Source: an uncultured Elioraea sp.
Lineage (GTDB): Bacteria > Pseudomonadota > Alphaproteobacteria > Acetobacterales > Acetobacteraceae
Reading direction: 5' to 3'
NCBI GenBank assembly: GCA_937995555.1
Contig: CALKJX010000044.1
Coordinates: 1-12,044 of the forward strand
Length of the DNA stretch: 12,044 nucleotides
Shown here: positions 1-7,941 of the stretch, piece by piece
Layout: each line of letters begins with the position of its first letter
Numbering within the stretch: the first letter of the stretch is position 1
Notes under the pieces: generated by a model
The model's database searches: none
Told to the model about the DNA's origin: nothing
What the model saw: only the letters and a program-made list of their open reading frames with translations
Program-made: the position numbers and the translations under genes

Positions 1-1680
1 CACGACGGCGAGGTGGCGGTCATGCAGCGCGGCGAGGCTGTCGCGATGGCCGATCGAGACAATGGTGGCCTCGGGCAGCCGCGCGCGCAGAAGCCGGAGC
101 AGGGTGCGCTCGGCTTCCGGGTCGAGCGCGCTGGTCGCCTCGTCGAGGAACAGGGCATCCGGGCGCTGCAGCAACGCGCGCGCGAAGGCGAGGCGCTGCT
201 GCTCGCCGCCCGAGAGCACCTGCGCCCAGGGGGCGACTTCGTCCAGCCGGTCCGCCAACGCGCCGAGCCCGACCTCCCGCAGCACGGCGATCAGCGCGGC
301 ATCATCGGCGCCGTCGCCTGCGGGGTAGAGCAGCGCCCGGCGCAGCGTGCCCTCGGGCAGGTAGGCGCGCTGCGGCAGGAACATCAGCCGCGCGCCGTCG
401 GGGATGCGCACCCGGCCGCGGCCGAACGGCCAGAGCCCGGCCAGCGCGCGGAACAGCGTCGACTTGCCGGAGCCCGAGGGGCCGGTGATCAGCACGGCCT
501 CGCCCGCGCGCAGGTCGAGCGACGGCGCCTCGATCAGCGGCCGTCCGGAGGGCAGGTCGAGCGCGAGCGCCTCGGCGCCGAGCGGCACGGCCGCGACTCG
601 TTCCGGGCCGCCCTGCTGCGTCGCCTCCGCCGCGGCAACCGCCCGCTCGAAGCCGGTGAGGCGGTCCACCACCGCCTTCCACTCGGCGAGCTCGGCATAG
701 ACATTGACGAAGAACGACAGCGCGCTCTGCACCTGGCCGAAGGCGGAGGCGGTTTGCATCAGCCCGCCGAGCTCGATCCGGCCCGCGAAGTAGGCGGGAC
801 TGACGACCAGGAAGGGAAAGACGATCGCGATCTGGTTGTAGCCCGCGGTCCACCAGGTGAGCCGTTTCTGGCGGCGCATGATCGCCCACCAGTTCGCCAT
901 CAGCGCGGTGAAGCGTCGGCGGAAGCCCTCCGCCTCCTCGGCCTCGCCATGGTAGAGCGCGATGCCTTCCGCGTTCTCCCGCACCCGCATCAAGGCGAAG
1001 CGGAAATCCGCCTCGAAGCGCTGCTGGTCGAAATTGAGCCGCACGAGCGGCCGGCCGACCCGGTCGATCACCCAGGTGCCGACCACCGCGTAGACGAGCG
1101 CGCACCACACGAGATAACCCGGCACGGCGACCGCGCCGTCGGCGAGCACGAGCGGGGCGTCCGCCGAGAGCGCCCAGAGAATGGCGATGAAGGAGGCGAG
1201 CGTGACCACGGAGGAGAGCAGGCCGAGGGAGAGCCGGAGCGTCCGGTCGACGAACAGCTTGAGATCCTCGGCGATGCGCTGGTCGGGATTGTCCGCGTCG
1301 GGGTGGCCGGCCAGCACCATGCGATAGTATGCGTGACCCTGCATCCAGCGCGCGAGGTATCGCTCGGTCAGCCAGCGCCGCCAGCGGATCTGCAACATGA
1401 GGTTGAGGTAGGTCTGATAGACGGCGACGATGATGAACAGCACCGCGAGAAAGCAGAACCAGCCGAGTTCGGCGACGAAGGTGTCCCAGTCGCGATGCTG
1501 GAGTGCGGTGTAGAACCGGTTGTTCCACCGGTTGAACAGCACATTCAGGTAGACGAGGCCGAGATTCATGCCGACGATCACGGCCAGCAACAATCGGCCG
1601 GTGCGGCGGTCCTCGGACCAGAAATAGGGGGCCGTCAGCCTCCAGAGATCGGCGAGAAACGCGCGCAGCGCGACGGTCAT
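1..1680 (-). CDS. ABC transporter, fused permease and ATPase (SbmA/BacA-YddA type), 3' end cut by window edge
   Basis: Inner-membrane exporter or importer half-size protein of the ABC_membrane_2 plus ABC_tran architecture, expected to act as a homodimer; substrates in this family range from peptides and antibiotics to cobalamin, and the one here cannot be told. 560 residues are in the window, open to base 1; the family is usually slightly longer, so little is missing. Residues 1-330 form the membrane domain, with the family-typical stretches FNRWNNRFYTAL (about 49-60) and DNPDQRIAEDL (about 130-140). The ATPase domain shows Walker A GPSGSGKS (400-407, bases 460-483), signature LSGGEQQR (489-496), Walker B LFLDEA (510-515) and switch His545. 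All catalytic residues are intact. The ATG at 1678-1680 has AGGAAG eight bases upstream. The basic-protein gene lies 90 bases upstream on the same strand. Confidence 0.95.
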   Translation of the reverse strand, partial: MTVALRAFLADLWRLTAPYFWSEDRRTGRLLLAVIVGMNLGLVYLNVLFNRWNNRFYTALQHRDWDTFVAELGWFCFLAVLFIIVAVYQTYLNLMLQIRWRRWLTERYLARWMQGHAYYRMVLAGHPDADNPDQRIAEDLKLFVDRTLRLSLGLLSSVVTLASFIAILWALSADAPLVLADGAVAVPGYLVWCALVYAVVGTWVIDRVGRPLVRLNFDQQRFEADFRFALMRVRENAEGIALYHGEAEEAEGFRRRFTALMANWWAIMRRQKRLTWWTAGYNQIAIVFPFLVVSPAYFAGRIELGGLMQTASAFGQVQSALSFFVNVYAELAEWKAVVDRLTGFERAVAAAEATQQGGPERVAAVPLGAEALALDLPSGRPLIEAPSLDLRAGEAVLITGPSGSGKSTLFRALAGLWPFGRGRVRIPDGARLMFLPQRAYLPEGTLRRALLYPAGDGADDAALIAVLREVGLGALADRLDEVAPWAQVLSGGEQQRLAFARALLQRPDALFLDEATSALDPEAERTLLRLLRARLPEATIVSIGHRDSLAALHDRHLAVV

Positions 1681-1770
1681 GCGCCGCGCTTCCTGCGTTC
1701 AGGTCGCACGGTCACGGCCTGGCCGCGGCAACGGCCCGGCCGGCGACTAGCGGCCCTTGACTGCGCGTCG

Positions 1771-1971
1771 TCAGGCGCCGATGCGCCGGGCGTTCTTGCG
1801 CAGCAGGGCGGCGGCGATCGAGAGCCGCATCTCGGGCGCCGGGGCGGGCTTGGCCGCCGGCTTGGCGGTGCGCGATGCGGCGGCCTTTGCCGGCTTCGCC
1901 GCTGCCGGCGCCGGCTTCCTGGCCGCCTTACCCTGAGCCTTCGTCTTCGCCCCGCCGCTCGCTCGCGCCAT
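1771..1971 (-). CDS. Small Ala/Lys/Pro-rich basic protein, histone H1-like composition
   Basis: 66-residue hypothetical protein. About the first 48 residues are low-complexity Ala, Lys and Pro repeats (KPAPAAAKPAKAA, KPAAKPAPAP), followed by a short region that may form an amphipathic helix (MRLSIAAALLRKNARR). There is almost no acidic residue, so the protein is strongly basic. This composition resembles the tails of bacterial histone H1-like or HU-tail nucleoid proteins, but no folded domain is recognisable and DNA or RNA binding is only an inference. The start at 1969-1971 is chosen because GGGAGAGG lies just upstream with good spacing; an upstream in-frame start at 2094 would add a tail without such support. 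It sits 90 bases ahead of the ABC transporter on the same strand and is divergent from the EamA gene. Confidence 0.6.
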   Translation of the reverse strand: MARASGGAKTKAQGKAARKPAPAAAKPAKAAASRTAKPAAKPAPAPEMRLSIAAALLRKNARRIGA

Positions 1972-2126
1972 CGGACCTCTCCCTGTGGCAATGCGGCGCA
2001 TGTGATGCCAAGTCGCGCGTTCGGATGCAACGGGTGTCGCAATCCTCGCGCATGGGCGTGCAAGCAAAGACACCCTCACGCGGCCGTTGCACAACCCGGC
2101 CGTTCGTGCGCATCTCGGCGCCGTTC

Positions 2127-2999
2127 ATGGCGGGATTTCCCTCACTCGATGCCCGGGCGGCGCGCGGCGTTGGCCTGATGGTGGTTTCAACCTTCGGGTT
2201 CGCCGGCAGCCACAGCCTCATTCGTTTCGTTTCGGAGGAAGTGCATCCCTTCGAGACCGCCTTCTTCCGCAGCCTGATCGGCTTCCTGCTGATGTCGCCT
2301 TGGATCATGCGCGGCGGCTTCGCGGCGCTCCGGACGACGCGTTTCCCGGCCCACGCCTTCCGTGCGGTGCTGAATGCCGGCTTCATGCTGAGCTACTTCC
2401 TCGGCCTCAGCCTCGCCCCGCTTGCCAAGGTCACGGCGCTGTCCTTCCTCGGCCCGGTGGTCGCGACCGCGATGGCGGTCGTGCTGTTGCGTGAGAGGCT
2501 CGACCCGGTGCGGCTGCTCGGCCTCGCCCTCGGCGTGGCCGGCGCGATCGCCATCGTGCGGCCGGGTGCCGTGCCGTTCGCCCTCGGCACCGGTCTCGTG
2601 CTGCTCGCGACGCTGTTCTGGGCGGCGGTGATGACCACCATCAAGAGCCTGGCGCGCACCGAAACGAGCCTGACGATCGCCGCCTGGATGGCGCTGCTGC
2701 TGATCCCGATCAGCCTCGGCTTCGCGCTGCCGGTGTGGGTGTGGCCCAGCGGCAAGGCGCTGATGTTCCTGGTCGCGATCGGCGCCCTCGCGACACTCGG
2801 CCAGCTTGCCCTCGGCCAGGCGTTCCGCAATGCCGATGCCTCGCTGCTCTATCCGGTGGACTTCCTTCGCCTGGTCTGGGCGTCGGGTTTCGGCCTGCTG
2901 GTGCTGGGCGAGGTGCCGGATGTCTGGGTCTGGATCGGTGGGGCGGCGATCAGCGCCGCTGCCGGCATCCTCGCCTTCGGCGGCGGGCGGAAGCGGTAG
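2127..2999 (+). CDS. DMT superfamily transporter, EamA family
   Basis: 290-residue inner-membrane protein, the usual size of a ten-helix EamA (drug/metabolite exporter) transporter built from two repeated five-helix halves. Hydrophobic segments follow one another through the chain. The first half ends with the typical pattern LRERLDPVRLLG followed by a helix and VRPG (about 121-146). The second half contains ALGQAFRNADASLLYPVDFLRLVW (about 228-251 region), where the conserved Pro-x5-Leu-x-Trp arrangement of the family is visible. Members export metabolites, amino acids or drugs; the substrate here is unknown. The ATG at 2127 gives family length but has no clear ribosome binding site, so the start is the weak point; the frame is open upstream to 1875. 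A paralogue lies at 10333-11202. Confidence 0.88.
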   Translation: MAGFPSLDARAARGVGLMVVSTFGFAGSHSLIRFVSEEVHPFETAFFRSLIGFLLMSPWIMRGGFAALRTTRFPAHAFRAVLNAGFMLSYFLGLSLAPLAKVTALSFLGPVVATAMAVVLLRERLDPVRLLGLALGVAGAIAIVRPGAVPFALGTGLVLLATLFWAAVMTTIKSLARTETSLTIAAWMALLLIPISLGFALPVWVWPSGKALMFLVAIGALATLGQLALGQAFRNADASLLYPVDFLRLVWASGFGLLVLGEVPDVWVWIGGAAISAAAGILAFGGGRKR

Positions 3000-3043
3000 C
3001 ACGACAGCGGTTGCGCGCCGACGGAGAACGCAGCACGGTACGC

Positions 3044-3063
3044 GTCAACGGCAGCGGGTTGAC
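3044..3063. promoter_or_regulatory. Inverted repeat upstream of the Bug-protein gene
   Basis: GTCAAC (3044-3049) and GTTGAC (3058-3063) form a perfect six-base inverted repeat with an eight-base spacer, 25 bases before the start codon at 3089. The geometry could suit a dimeric repressor, but such short repeats also arise by chance in GC-rich DNA, and no regulator gene is adjacent. Confidence 0.25.
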
Positions 3064-3088
3064 TGCCGCATCTGAGAGGAGCGTCCCC

Positions 3089-4057
3089 ATGCCCCCGCTC
3101 TCCCGCCGGGCCGCGCTCGCCTCCGCCGTGCTGCTGCTCGCGCCCGTCGCCCACGCCTATCCCGATCGGCCGGTGCGCATCATCGTGCCGTTCCCGCCCG
3201 GCCAGGCCGCGGACCTGTTCGCGCGGCTGCTTGCGGATCGGCTCTCGGCGACGTGGCCGCACCGAGTGTTGGTGGAGAACCGCGCGGGCGGGGCCGGCGC
3301 GGTCGGACTCGAGGCCGGCAAGCTGGCAGCGCCCGATGGCCACACGCTGATCATGGGCACCTCGGGAACCCTGGCGATCAACCCGAATGTGATCGCGCGG
3401 CTACCCTACGACCCGATCGCCGATTTCGCGCCCGTCTCGAATGTGTTCCTCGCCCCGCTCGTGCTGGTCGTGCACCCCGACTTCCCGGCGACGACCGTGC
3501 AGGGTCTCGTCGCCCGGGCCAAGGCCGAGCCCGGTGCGTTGAACTACGCCTCGGCCGGGCCGGGCACGGCGCAGCATCTGACGGCGGAGCTGTTCGCCAC
3601 CCGGGCCGGGATCAGGATGACGCACGTGCCCTATCGCGGCTCGGCGCCGGCGATGACCGACGTGATCGCCGGCATGGTGCCGATCATGCTGGACAGCGTG
3701 GCCGCCGCCCTCGGCCATATCCGCGCCGGGCGCGTCCGCCCGCTCGCGGTGACGACCGCGACGCGCTCGCCCCTGCTGGCCGACATCCCGACGGTGGCCG
3801 AGACCGTGGCACCCGGCTTCGATGCCGCCGGCTGGTCGGGAATCATCGCGCCCCGGGCGACGCCGGAGGCGATCGTCACCAGGGTCAGCGCCGACATCCA
3901 GGCGGCACTCGCGCATCCCGAGACCCGCCAGCGCATGATCGACATGGGCGGCATCCCGGCGGCCGGCCCGCCGGAAGCGTTCGCCGCCTTCATCCGCGCG
4001 GAGATCGCGAAATGGGGCGAGGTCGCGCGCGCAGCGAACGTCCGGCTGGACGGATAG
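3089..4057 (+). CDS. Bug-family (TctC-like) periplasmic solute-binding protein
   Basis: 322-residue secreted binding protein of the tripartite tricarboxylate transporter receptor family. Residues 1-23 form a signal peptide (Arg6-Arg7, hydrophobic core, cleavage probably after AHA at 21-23). The mature protein opens with YPDRPVRIIVPFPPG (24-38), a hallmark of the family. It continues with Asp42 in the conserved ligand-loop region, VENRAGGAGAVG (62-73), SAGPGTAQHL (155-164) and VPYRGSAPAM (180-189). These proteins bind carboxylates or other small organic anions in the periplasm. No TctA or TctB gene is nearby, so it is an orphan receptor, common for this family. GAGAGGAG seven bases before the ATG fixes the start. 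It is 89 bases downstream of the EamA gene on the same strand, with possible but unproven cotranscription. Confidence 0.95.
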   Translation: MPPLSRRAALASAVLLLAPVAHAYPDRPVRIIVPFPPGQAADLFARLLADRLSATWPHRVLVENRAGGAGAVGLEAGKLAAPDGHTLIMGTSGTLAINPNVIARLPYDPIADFAPVSNVFLAPLVLVVHPDFPATTVQGLVARAKAEPGALNYASAGPGTAQHLTAELFATRAGIRMTHVPYRGSAPAMTDVIAGMVPIMLDSVAAALGHIRAGRVRPLAVTTATRSPLLADIPTVAETVAPGFDAAGWSGIIAPRATPEAIVTRVSADIQAALAHPETRQRMIDMGGIPAAGPPEAFAAFIRAEIAKWGEVARAANVRLDG

Positions 4058-4059
4058 CG

Positions 4060-4084
4060 CGGCCGCTCAGTAGCTGAGCCGCCG
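4060..4084. terminator. Hairpin between convergent genes, possible terminator
   Basis: A stem of ten base pairs with one C-C mismatch (4060-4070 against 4074-4084) encloses a three-base loop. It begins three bases after the Bug gene stop codon and covers the last codons and stop of the convergent DUF4332 gene. There is no T-tract on either side, so intrinsic termination is uncertain. The convergent spacing of nine bases makes some shared transcription end likely. Confidence 0.35.
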
Positions 4085-4474
4085 ACGCAGCGCCTTCGCC
4101 GCCGCGATCAGCTTCGCGCATTGCGCCTCGCCGGGCACACGGGCGAGCAGCCCGCGCCGCGCATTCGCGGCCTGGAGTGCGGCGGCGAGCGCATCCGGTC
4201 GTTGACGTTTCAGGGCTGGCACGCTCAGCACTCCAGTCGCGGCCATCAGCGTCAGCAGCTCGACGCTGAGCCCGGCGATGCGCAGCAGATCGGCGCGGTT
4301 GGCCCAGTCGAGCAAGGTGTCCTCGGCGATCCCCGTCTGCTCGGCGAGCGCAGCGCGCCCCTTCGGCCGGGCGGCCGCCTCCAGCAGATCCTCGGTTGTC
4401 CTGACGCCGACAGCGGCAAGGGCCTCCGCCTGCTTGCGGCCGATACCGTCGATCCTGGCCAGAGGACGGGCCAT
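4067..4474 (-). CDS. DUF4332-type helix-hairpin-helix protein
   Basis: 135-residue cytoplasmic protein. The N-terminus carries a helix-hairpin-helix motif, LARIDGIGRKQAEAL (5-19) with the GIG turn at 10-12, then GVRTTEDLLEAA (23-34). This matches the pattern known from DUF4332 and from non-specific DNA-binding HhH domains. A second helical segment (about 55-115) with Ala, Leu and Arg follows. The family is thought to bind nucleic acid or act as a helical adaptor; no enzymatic residues are evident. The start at 4472-4474 is chosen because GGGGAGG lies six bases upstream; a longer reading from 4633 would add 53 residues without homology to the motif. The gene is divergent from the caspase-like protein gene across about 200 bases and convergent with the Bug gene. 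Confidence 0.8.
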   Translation of the reverse strand: MARPLARIDGIGRKQAEALAAVGVRTTEDLLEAAARPKGRAALAEQTGIAEDTLLDWANRADLLRIAGLSVELLTLMAATGVLSVPALKRQRPDALAAALQAANARRGLLARVPGEAQCAKLIAAAKALRRRLSY

Positions 4475-4594
4475 GGCCGACCTCCCCGACTGTGGGCCGG
4501 CAATCAAAGCACGGCACGCGGGCGAAATGGAACAGGTTTCTGATCGATCCGGCAGCGAGGCGGGCCCTCCGGGCTCGGGTCCGACGCGGGCGAC

Positions 4595-4604
4595 CATGAT
4601 CATG
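4595..4604. repeat. Ten-base perfect palindrome in the divergent intergenic region
   Basis: CATGATCATG is its own reverse complement and lies in the 204-base region (4475-4678) between the divergent DUF4332 and caspase-like genes. It could be an operator for one or both genes, but it is short and stands alone. No convincing sigma70 hexamer pair was found in this region on either strand. Confidence 0.2.
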
Positions 4605-4678
4605 ATTGAGGAACCGATGCCACTATGGAACACTGTCCGGGCCGGGAGAGGACAGGATCACGTCTTGGAGGCGCAGCG

Positions 4679-5272
4679 ATGCCATCAATGGTCGTGCATG
4701 ACCGCCGCCTGGCCGGGGCCACGCCCACCTGGTACAATTTCGTGATGCAGGTGAACCAGCACACCGGCATCCGCCACATCGTCGACACGGTCGCGCGGCG
4801 GGCCCGCGAACGGCACAAGCTGGACCGGCTGCACCTGCTCAGCCACGGCTTCGAGGCGAACTGGGATCTCGGCAACCAGGCGTGCACGCCGGATGCGCAT
4901 GGCGGCTTCGGACTTCAGCTCGGCCGCGAGGGGCTGACGCTCTGGACCGTGCACCTGACCGACGCGTGGCGCGGATTGGTCGACCAGATCGTGCTGTTCG
5001 CCTGCGCTCCCGCCGACACCTACGCGCCGAATCGCGGCACCTGGGGCGACGGACGGCGCTTCTGCGGCGAACTGGCCTTGCGGACGGGTGCGCGCGTCAT
5101 CGCCGCACGCGACACCCAGACCTACCACCACTGGACGGACGGGTCCCGTCCCATCGACTTCGGCGACTGGGAGGGGCCGGTGTTCGAGTTCTCGCCGACC
5201 ACTCCCGAGGGCACGCGGGTGATGAACCCCGGCCGCTACCGCGTGCAGCGTGACCGCGCCTCGGCCGGCTGA
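4679..5272 (+). CDS. Stand-alone caspase-fold-like protein (DUF4347-like), putative
   Basis: 197-residue protein without signal peptide or membrane segment. LDRLHLLSHGFEANWDL (48-64) places a His56-Gly57 pair after a hydrophobic strand. DQIVLFACAPADT (102-114) places Cys109 at the end of a second strand. GDGRRFCGELALRTGARVIA (123-142) then resembles the G-x2-F-x3-LA-x2-TGA-x-V pattern that follows the Cys in DUF4347 and related clan CD caspase-fold domains. Known DUF4347 domains usually sit at the N-terminus of very large repeat or adhesin proteins; here the domain makes up nearly the whole protein. A His-Cys dyad suggests a cysteine peptidase or a self-processing enzyme, but catalysis is inferred. 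The start at 4679 has GGAGG seven bases upstream; the upstream ATG at 4625 lacks this. The other conserved parts, such as the aromatic stretch at 149-169, were not recognised. Confidence 0.65.
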   Translation: MPSMVVHDRRLAGATPTWYNFVMQVNQHTGIRHIVDTVARRARERHKLDRLHLLSHGFEANWDLGNQACTPDAHGGFGLQLGREGLTLWTVHLTDAWRGLVDQIVLFACAPADTYAPNRGTWGDGRRFCGELALRTGARVIAARDTQTYHHWTDGSRPIDFGDWEGPVFEFSPTTPEGTRVMNPGRYRVQRDRASAG

Positions 5273-5305
5273 GAGCCGGCGCGGTTCGGAGCCGTTCCGC
5301 CGCGC
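5264..5305. terminator. Overlapping hairpins between convergent caspase-like gene and sdhB
   Basis: Two stems occupy the 32-base convergent gap and its edges. The first is a perfect seven-base-pair stem with a GAG loop (5264-5270 with 5274-5280). The second pairs GCGCGG (5279-5284) with CCGCGC (5300-5305) and CGGA (5287-5290) with TCCG (5296-5299), with a two-base bulge. The second ends on the sdhB stop codon. Neither has a T-tract, so a factor-assisted or bidirectional terminator is the most that can be proposed. Confidence 0.4.
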
Positions 5306-6087
5306 TATCCCCGCCGCTCGAGGATCAGCTTCTTGATCTCGCCGATCGCCTGCGCCGGGTTCAGCCCCTTCGGACAGGTCTTGGTGCAGTTCATGATGGT
5401 GTGGCAGCGATACAGCTTGAACGGGTCCTCAAGCGCATCCAGCCGCTCGCCGGTCGCCTCGTCGCGGCTGTCGGCGATCCAGCGATAGGCCTGCAGCAGC
5501 ACGGCCGGGCCGAGATAGCGGTCGCCGTTCCACCAGTAGGAGGGGCAGGACGTCGAGCAGCAGAAGCAGAGGATGCATTCCCACAACCCGTCGAGCCTGG
5601 CCCGCTCCTCCTTGCTCTGCAGCCGCTCGGCATCGGGCGGCGGAGGTGTGTCCGCCTTCAGCCAGGGCTCGATCGAGCGGAGCTGCGCGTAGGGCTGGGA
5701 GAGATCGGGCACGAGATCCTTCACCACCGGCATGTGCGGCAGCGGCGTGATCTTCACCGCCCCCTGCACCTCGTCGATCGGCTTGAGGCAGGCCAGCGTG
5801 TTGGTGCCGTCGATGTTCATCGCGCAGGAGCCGCAGATGCCCTCGCGGCAGGAGCGGCGGAAGGTGACGGTCGTGTCGATCTCGTTCTTGATCTTGATCA
5901 GCGCGTCCAGCACCATCGGCCCGCACTTGTCGAGATCGATCTCGAACGTGTCCATGCGCGGGTTCCGCCCGTCATCCGGGTTCCAGCGATAGATCCGGAA
6001 CTCCTTCACCCGCTTGGCGCCGGCAGGGGCCTTGTGGGTCTGCCCGGCGCCGATCCTTGAATTCGCGGGCAGGGTGAACGTCGCCAT
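5305..6087 (-). CDS. sdhB: Succinate dehydrogenase iron-sulfur subunit SdhB
   Basis: 260-residue SdhB of complex II; it carries electrons from the SdhA flavin through three iron-sulfur clusters to the quinone site. The N-terminal ferredoxin-like domain holds the [2Fe-2S] ligands Cys80, Cys85, Cys88 and Cys100 ([10 protein letters not shown] then AC). The C-terminal domain holds the [4Fe-4S] ligands Cys171, Cys174, Cys177 and Cys238, and the [3Fe-4S] ligands Cys181, Cys228 and Cys234. These match the E. coli SdhB ligand spacing, so all clusters should be present. An additional Cys176 lies between ligands. It is the last gene of the operon, 21 bases after sdhA, with GGAGAGGA before the ATG. Length and sequence are normal for alpha-proteobacteria. 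Confidence 0.98.
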   Translation of the reverse strand: MATFTLPANSRIGAGQTHKAPAGAKRVKEFRIYRWNPDDGRNPRMDTFEIDLDKCGPMVLDALIKIKNEIDTTVTFRRSCREGICGSCAMNIDGTNTLACLKPIDEVQGAVKITPLPHMPVVKDLVPDLSQPYAQLRSIEPWLKADTPPPPDAERLQSKEERARLDGLWECILCFCCSTSCPSYWWNGDRYLGPAVLLQAYRWIADSRDEATGERLDALEDPFKLYRCHTIMNCTKTCPKGLNPAQAIGEIKKLILERRG

Positions 6088-6108
6088 CCGTCTCGGTCCT
6101 CTCCGCGC

Positions 6109-7917
6109 TCAGTACACGCGCGCCTTGGGTGGGAAGCTCTGCACCTCGTTGGTGAGCGTGGTCAGCGTCACGCCGCGGTAGTCGAGCCGCACCTGGCCGG
6201 TCTCGTCGCACCAGGCGAGCGTGTGTTTCAGCCAGTTCTCGTCGTCGCGCTCGGGGTAGTCCTCGTGCGCATGCGCGCCGCGGCTCTCGTGGCGCGCCTC
6301 GGCCGAGACGATCGTGGTCATCGCGTTGCCCATGAGATTGTCGAGCTCCAGCGCCTCCACGAGGTCGCTGTTCCAGATCAGACTGCGATCGTTCACGCGC
6401 AGATCGTCCATGTGGCGCCAGTTGCCGCGCATCTTCTCCACGCCCTCGGCGAGCGAGGCGGAGGTGCGGAACACGGCGGCATGGTCCTGCATGGTGCGCT
6501 GCATCGCCAGCCGGATCTCGCCCGTGTTCGTCCCGCCCTTGGCGTGACGCGTGCGGTCGAGCCGGTCGAGCGCACGCTCGCCCGCGCGCGCCGGCAGCGG
6601 CGGCTGGCTCTGGCCCGGCTTGACGATCTCGGCGGCGCGGTGCGCGGCGGCGCGGCCGAACACCACAAGGTCGAGCAGGGAGTTGGTGCCGAGGCGGTTC
6701 GCGCCGTGCACCGACACGCAGGCCGCCTCGCCGACCGCCATCAGCCCCGGCACCACGCGGTCGCCGTCGGGGCCATGCGTGATCACCTCGGTGCGGTAGT
6801 TCGTCGGGATGCCGCCCATGTTGTAATGCACGGTCGGCAGCACCGGGATCGGCTCGCGCGTCACATCCACACCCGAGAAGATCTTCGCGGTCTCGCTGAT
6901 CCCGGGCAGGCGCTCGGCCAGCAGGTCGGCGCCGAGATGCTCGAGATGCAGCAGCACATGGTCCTTGTGCGGGCCGCAGCCGCGCCCTTCGCGGATCTCG
7001 ATCGTCATGGAGCGCGACACCACGTCGCGGCTGGCGAGATCCTTCGCGGTCGGCGCGTAGCGCTCCATGAAGCGCTCACCCTCGGCGTTCGTCAGGTACC
7101 CGCCCTCGCCGCGCGCGCCCTCGGTGATCAGGCAGCCCGCGCCGTAGATGCCCGTGGGGTGGAACTGCACGAACTCCATGTCCTGGAGCGGCAGGCCGGC
7201 GCGCAGCACCATCGCATTGCCGTCCCCGGTGCAGGTATGCGCCGAGGTGCAGGAGAAATAGGCACGCCCGTAGCCGCCCGTCGCGAGCACCGTGAGCGCG
7301 GCGCGGAAGCGGTGGATGGTGCCGTCCTCGAGGTTCCAGGCGACCACGCCACGGCAGGCGCCGTCGTCGTCCATGATCAGGTCGAGCGCGAAGTACTCGA
7401 CGAAGAATTCCACCTCATGCTTCAGCGACTGCTGGTAGAGCGTGTGCAGGATCGCATGCCCGGTGCGGTCGGCCGCGGCGCAAGCGCGCATGGCGGGCGC
7501 CTTGCCGTAGTCTTTCATGTGGCCGCCGAATGGGCGCTGGTAGATCCGTCCGTCCTCGGTGCGGCTGAACGGCACGCCGAAATGCTCGAGTTCGTAGACG
7601 GCCGGGATCGCCTCGCGGCACATGTACTCGATCGCGTCCTGGTCGCCGAGCCAGTCCGACCCCTTCACGGTGTCGTACATGTGCCAGCGCCAGTCGTCCT
7701 CGCCCATGTTGCCGAGTGCCGCACCGATCCCGCCCTGGGCGGCAACCGTGTGACTGCGCGTCGGGAACACCTTGGTCACGCAGGCGGTCTTCAGGCCCGC
7801 CGCACCCATGCCCAGGGTGGCGCGCAGCCCCGCGCCGCCGGCACCGACCACCACCACGTCGTAGGTGTGGTCGACGATCCGGTAGGCGCGCTGCGAGGGA
7901 AGCGTGATCGCGTTCAT
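6109..7917 (-). CDS. sdhA: Succinate dehydrogenase flavoprotein subunit SdhA
   Basis: 602-residue catalytic subunit of complex II, oxidising succinate to fumarate on the cytoplasmic face of the inner membrane. The FAD dinucleotide motif VVGAGGAG is at 23-30. His56 in [10 protein letters not shown] is the expected covalent FAD attachment site. Active-site residues can be placed by comparison with E. coli SdhA: His253 (QFHPTG), Thr265-Glu266 ([10 protein letters not shown]), Arg297 (ASRD), His364 (PTVHYNMGG) and Arg408 ([10 protein letters not shown]). All are present. Full length for the family. It is 24 bases downstream of sdhD with only a modest ribosome binding site (AGGACGGGA). Its reverse strand holds a long open frame that is an artefact of codon bias. 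Confidence 0.98.
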   Translation of the reverse strand: MNAITLPSQRAYRIVDHTYDVVVVGAGGAGLRATLGMGAAGLKTACVTKVFPTRSHTVAAQGGIGAALGNMGEDDWRWHMYDTVKGSDWLGDQDAIEYMCREAIPAVYELEHFGVPFSRTEDGRIYQRPFGGHMKDYGKAPAMRACAAADRTGHAILHTLYQQSLKHEVEFFVEYFALDLIMDDDGACRGVVAWNLEDGTIHRFRAALTVLATGGYGRAYFSCTSAHTCTGDGNAMVLRAGLPLQDMEFVQFHPTGIYGAGCLITEGARGEGGYLTNAEGERFMERYAPTAKDLASRDVVSRSMTIEIREGRGCGPHKDHVLLHLEHLGADLLAERLPGISETAKIFSGVDVTREPIPVLPTVHYNMGGIPTNYRTEVITHGPDGDRVVPGLMAVGEAACVSVHGANRLGTNSLLDLVVFGRAAAHRAAEIVKPGQSQPPLPARAGERALDRLDRTRHAKGGTNTGEIRLAMQRTMQDHAAVFRTSASLAEGVEKMRGNWRHMDDLRVNDRSLIWNSDLVEALELDNLMGNAMTTIVSAEARHESRGAHAHEDYPERDDENWLKHTLAWCDETGQVRLDYRGVTLTTLTNEVQSFPPKARVY

Positions 7918-7941
7918 CTCGTCCCGTCCTGTCGTCGGCCG

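Noticed and set aside
1681..1770. GC-rich near-repeats between the basic-protein gene and the ABC transporter as a terminator
   Set aside because: Pairings are short and interrupted and no T-tract follows; nothing firm can be claimed.
13..2178. Long open frame on the plus strand (over 700 codons)
   Set aside because: It is antisense to the ABC transporter, whose frame contains intact Walker A, signature and Walker B motifs. The plus-strand reading is rich in Arg, Gly, Glu and Pro with no recognisable domain, typical of antisense frames in GC-rich DNA.
4606..4629. TTGAGG and TATGGA as promoter of the caspase-like gene
   Set aside because: The spacer is only 12 bases, too short for a sigma70 promoter.
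4475..4633. 53-residue N-terminal extension of the DUF4332 protein
   Set aside because: It lacks similarity to the family, and a strong GGGGAGG ribosome binding site precedes the internal ATG at 4474.
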